This document shows positions 61,326 to 64,000 of a DNA stretch of 64,000 bases, one piece after another. The notes beneath the pieces were generated by a model. That model worked only from the letters and a program-made list of their open reading frames with translations, ran no database searches and had not been told where the DNA came from. The translations under genes and the position numbers were made by a program. Every line of letters begins with the position of its first letter. The stretch's first letter is position 1. The stretch comes from Stenopsyche tienmushanensis (lineage: Eukaryota; Arthropoda; Insecta; Trichoptera; Stenopsychidae): contig WACJ01000503.1 in NCBI GenBank assembly GCA_008973525.1, positions 1,116,001 through 1,180,000 of the forward strand, in the 5' to 3' direction.

Positions 61326-63950
61326 CAAATGTTTTCCACAGATTAGGCCCATTTTATTCGCTCAAAAAACGCTACAATCACCGCAATATTAAGACGATTT
61401 ATTTCGTATCGTTGCATCATTATCGATAGCTCAGATGTTTGTAGATCAAATTCATGTCCATTCTGCGGAGTAGAATTTAGCGACGATATTTTTTGCAATT
61501 TAAGAGTGCACTACGATGCTCCTACAGTCTAATCGACACTTCAAATCAATTGAAACTTTCATTTTGTCATACCGACATGTAACAAAATTCTCCTACTCGG
61601 CGCCTCAGCCTCCTCATCCCAGTCAACTGGATCCAAGCCGCCTTTCACCACGTCATTCGCCACGAAATATTTAGTGGTTTAAAACAAAGATAGCAATGCA
61701 GCTCATATATTTATTATTCTTCCATTTTTTTCCACAGTTCTGTCATACGTGATTTATCACCATCACTATGAATGTCAACGGGATTGAGAGCTGCTGCAGG
61801 ACATTAACTGGTCGAACCACAGGGAAAGCTGTCAACCGATTTAAAAAAAGCACAGTTTTCTACAAAGGGTCAAGTATTAACGAATCATGTTTCAATAAAA
61901 TGGCCAGGTACGTCTCTTTAAAATGTGCGTGTTTAGGCATTTTAAAATGATCTATTTGAAGACGAATCACACTGTTTATATTGAGCTTCGATATGATTAT
62001 CCTTTGTAAATTTTCTAAGAAATTTTAATATTTAACTATAAAATTTATATTGAATTTAAATCAAAGCATCTTTAGTTATTGTATTCTTGAACTGCAAATC
62101 AATTTTGGTTGAAGATCATTCACATTTCATTTTATCACCATTTTCTATTGGATTATATCCATTCCTTTTTTAAACCATTAAAAATTTCTTGGAAAAAATA
62201 TTGTATTAGATGTATATCCAACCCTGCGTATACGTAAATAAATGATGAGCAAAAGAACAAAGAAGTCACATGTGATGGATACACGTCAATATTTTATACC
62301 AAACATGCAAAAATGACGCGTTGATCTTGTTTGGCGTATATAAACGGATTGGATGTTGTAAAAAATTAAGCGTTTTATGCTGTTCTATTTATATTTCGCC
62401 GGAAGATACATTCAGTGCTGAAGGTTGAGGCGTTGGAATATATCTTATATAAATAAAATGGTATTTATAGGGCACAAAAATAATTGATTGCCTGCAAAAT
62501 AAGTTAAGTGAATTAAAAGGTGGAAGTGCGCGAAAAACTCAGTGCAAATGGGAAAAGTGCCCCGAAGCTACAATGGAAACACCTTTTGTGTATATTCCAC
62601 TCGGAAAAACAGACCGCAGATGGTTTTTGTTTGCGTTTCGGGCCTTTGCCATCGGAGAGAGCGGGCCCTGATTATCCCTAAAATAAAAAAGGAACATAAA
62701 AATCCTTTGATAGTAATTGATAAATAAAGTAAAAAGCATTATAAAACATCAACACACTCTGAAAGGATCCGATGAAAACATTTTTTAACAAAGAAACTTT
62801 TGATGCCGCTCGAAAGTATTTAATTGATTATTAAAAGTGGACAAAACTGTGTAAAATTTAAAATAATTCCTGGAAAAAAATTTACTTGTAAGCTCTATGA
62901 AAAAATGCTAGCATTAATAAATGATCCTTAGTCCCGCCACAAACATTTGTCTAATACGCTTTTCCAGGAAAAAAAGCCATTTTACTAATTGAAGTCTAAC
63001 CAAATTTTGGGAGATTATATTTTAGTAGGGTATGTGAACAATGATTATAAAATACGAAGGCACTTAAATAATTAATGTAATACTCACAGACGGGCAGTTT
63101 AATGTTAAGCCTTTTACGGGGGAGAGTTTTTATTATCTCGTCACCTGTTAGGTTGTATAATTTTTTGTTGATTAAAAAATTATGGGCACATATATTGCTA
63201 AATCGGTTGGCAGACTTTTTTGGATTTCAGTTAAATATCTCTGGAATTTAAAAATGTGTAACATTGTATATGGATAAATTATTTCATCTCTGAAATCCTT
63301 GAGAAATGAGAGTGATAAAATCTCATTTACATTTAATTTCATTTTAATATATTTTTTTATCTTATTGTCAAACTTCACAAATGCATAAATTATTTATTGG
63401 AAATAAAGCTATTTCATACAAAATACTCCTAAAAATACAATATTTTCGTGTGGTGGTTTCCCATTGCTTTCAACATATTATTTAATTAGAAAAAGAGCAT
63501 TTGAATAGAAATTATAGATAGCAATTATATGTGAAGTTCTCCACAATCTGAATTTGAAACCAAAATTTTATTATTGGTTGATACTGCGATGTCATAATTG
63601 TTTGAAAAGTTTAAATAAAGATATGGTAATTTTAAAAATAACTAATATCAGGAAAATTGATAATTTCGACAATAATTCGCTTACAACATTAATAAAAATA
63701 GACTTACAGAGACTTTGTATTACCAAAATAACGTAAAACACTAGAACAAAAATATTTAAGAAATATGCCGAATATGCGCTTGCACATGCGTCGGCGGGCA
63801 AGGGGTTGAGAACCCCGCTTGAATCTCTTACTTGAATTTGAGGCTAATTTTTTGCGAAAAGAAATAAATGCAGAAAATAAAAAAAAATCTTGTTTTAATT
63901 CGCAAATTTATTCCACTTTCGAAGAGGTAAATGCAAATGTTCGCGACGGC

Positions 63951-63969
63951 ATATATATATATATATATT
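63951..63969. repeat. (AT)n microsatellite
   Basis: Nineteen bases of alternating AT. Confidence 0.95.
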
Positions 63970-64000
63970 GGAGGTATCGGTTTGTACGGCAGCACGTCAC

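Larger units (their letters stand above)
58310..64000. other. probable upstream DIP intron; no gene recognised
   Basis: No exon with a signal peptide and a phase-1 donor could be recognised here. The region holds a SINE (59838-60000), a repeat related to one at 23.6 kb (61130-61325), less AT-rich patches at about 58.47-58.78, 61.55-61.69 and 62.52-62.68 kb, and an (AT)n run at 63951-63969. The open frames of 60-76 codons have no family features. Confidence 0.5.

Noticed and set aside
62539..62739. minus-strand frame with a hydrophobic N-terminus, considered as the DIP signal-peptide exon
   Set aside because: No phase-1 donor gives a sensible join to 58309, and the Met-initiated hydrophobic part is separated from the rest by an acceptor-like site in the middle of the frame.
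63592..63801. minus-strand frame rich in Ile/Leu/Phe, considered as a membrane protein or signal exon
   Set aside because: Its hydrophobicity follows from AT-rich codons; it overlaps an equally long plus-strand frame and has no family feature.
1..64000. CRISPR arrays, rRNA genes, bacterial-type operons or integrated plasmid/phage
   Set aside because: None of the required repeat-spacer structure, rRNA signatures or dense coding was found on either strand.

Overview
This is a 64 kb window of an AT-rich insect nuclear genome. The evidence is spliced GT/AG genes, arthropod-type transposon relics (mariner/Tc1, Penelope-like, LINE, Mutator-like, hAT-like) and a tRNA-related SINE family. The species cannot be fixed from the sequence.

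The only host gene I can support lies on the minus strand between 58309 and 34068. It encodes a DIP (Dpr-interacting protein) of the immunoglobulin superfamily, a neuronal cell-surface recognition protein. Ten coding exons can be placed, in transcription order: 58241-58309, 43770-43874, 43391-43598, 43163-43318, 37020-37148, 36219-36356, 35608-35772, 34477-34548, 34309-34395 and 34068-34222. They give three Ig domains with all six disulfide cysteines, a Pro/Ser/Thr-rich and basic stalk, and a hydrophobic C-terminus. All exon junctions are in phase and have GT/AG sites. Ig1 looks most like the DIP-gamma type. The signal-peptide exon was not found and probably lies beyond 64000. One exon (43770-43874) carries a single extra base that breaks the frame in the middle of Ig1.

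Layout: 1-34000 is gene-free sequence downstream of the DIP gene. It holds decayed transposons: Mutator-like at 3.1 kb, mariner-like at 4.8 kb, LINE at 5.6 kb, a mariner split by a TA-flanked element at 7.1-8.6 kb, a Tc1-like helix-turn-helix at 10.3 kb, a mariner MITE at 17.75 kb, and a LINE/LINE/Penelope cluster at 28.8-30.3 kb. 34.0-43.9 kb is the exon-rich part of the DIP gene. 43.9-58.2 kb is a single 14.4 kb intron with more transposon relics. 58.3-64.0 kb is probably further upstream intron.

At least ten copies of one SINE family are scattered through the window. Several less AT-rich, non-repetitive patches stand out from the background and are candidate conserved regulatory elements. 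I found no rRNA, functional tRNA, CRISPR or prokaryotic-type system, and no previously undescribed system I would defend. The best leads are the DIP frameshift, two possible 18-nt tandem acceptors, and the nested or related transposon families.
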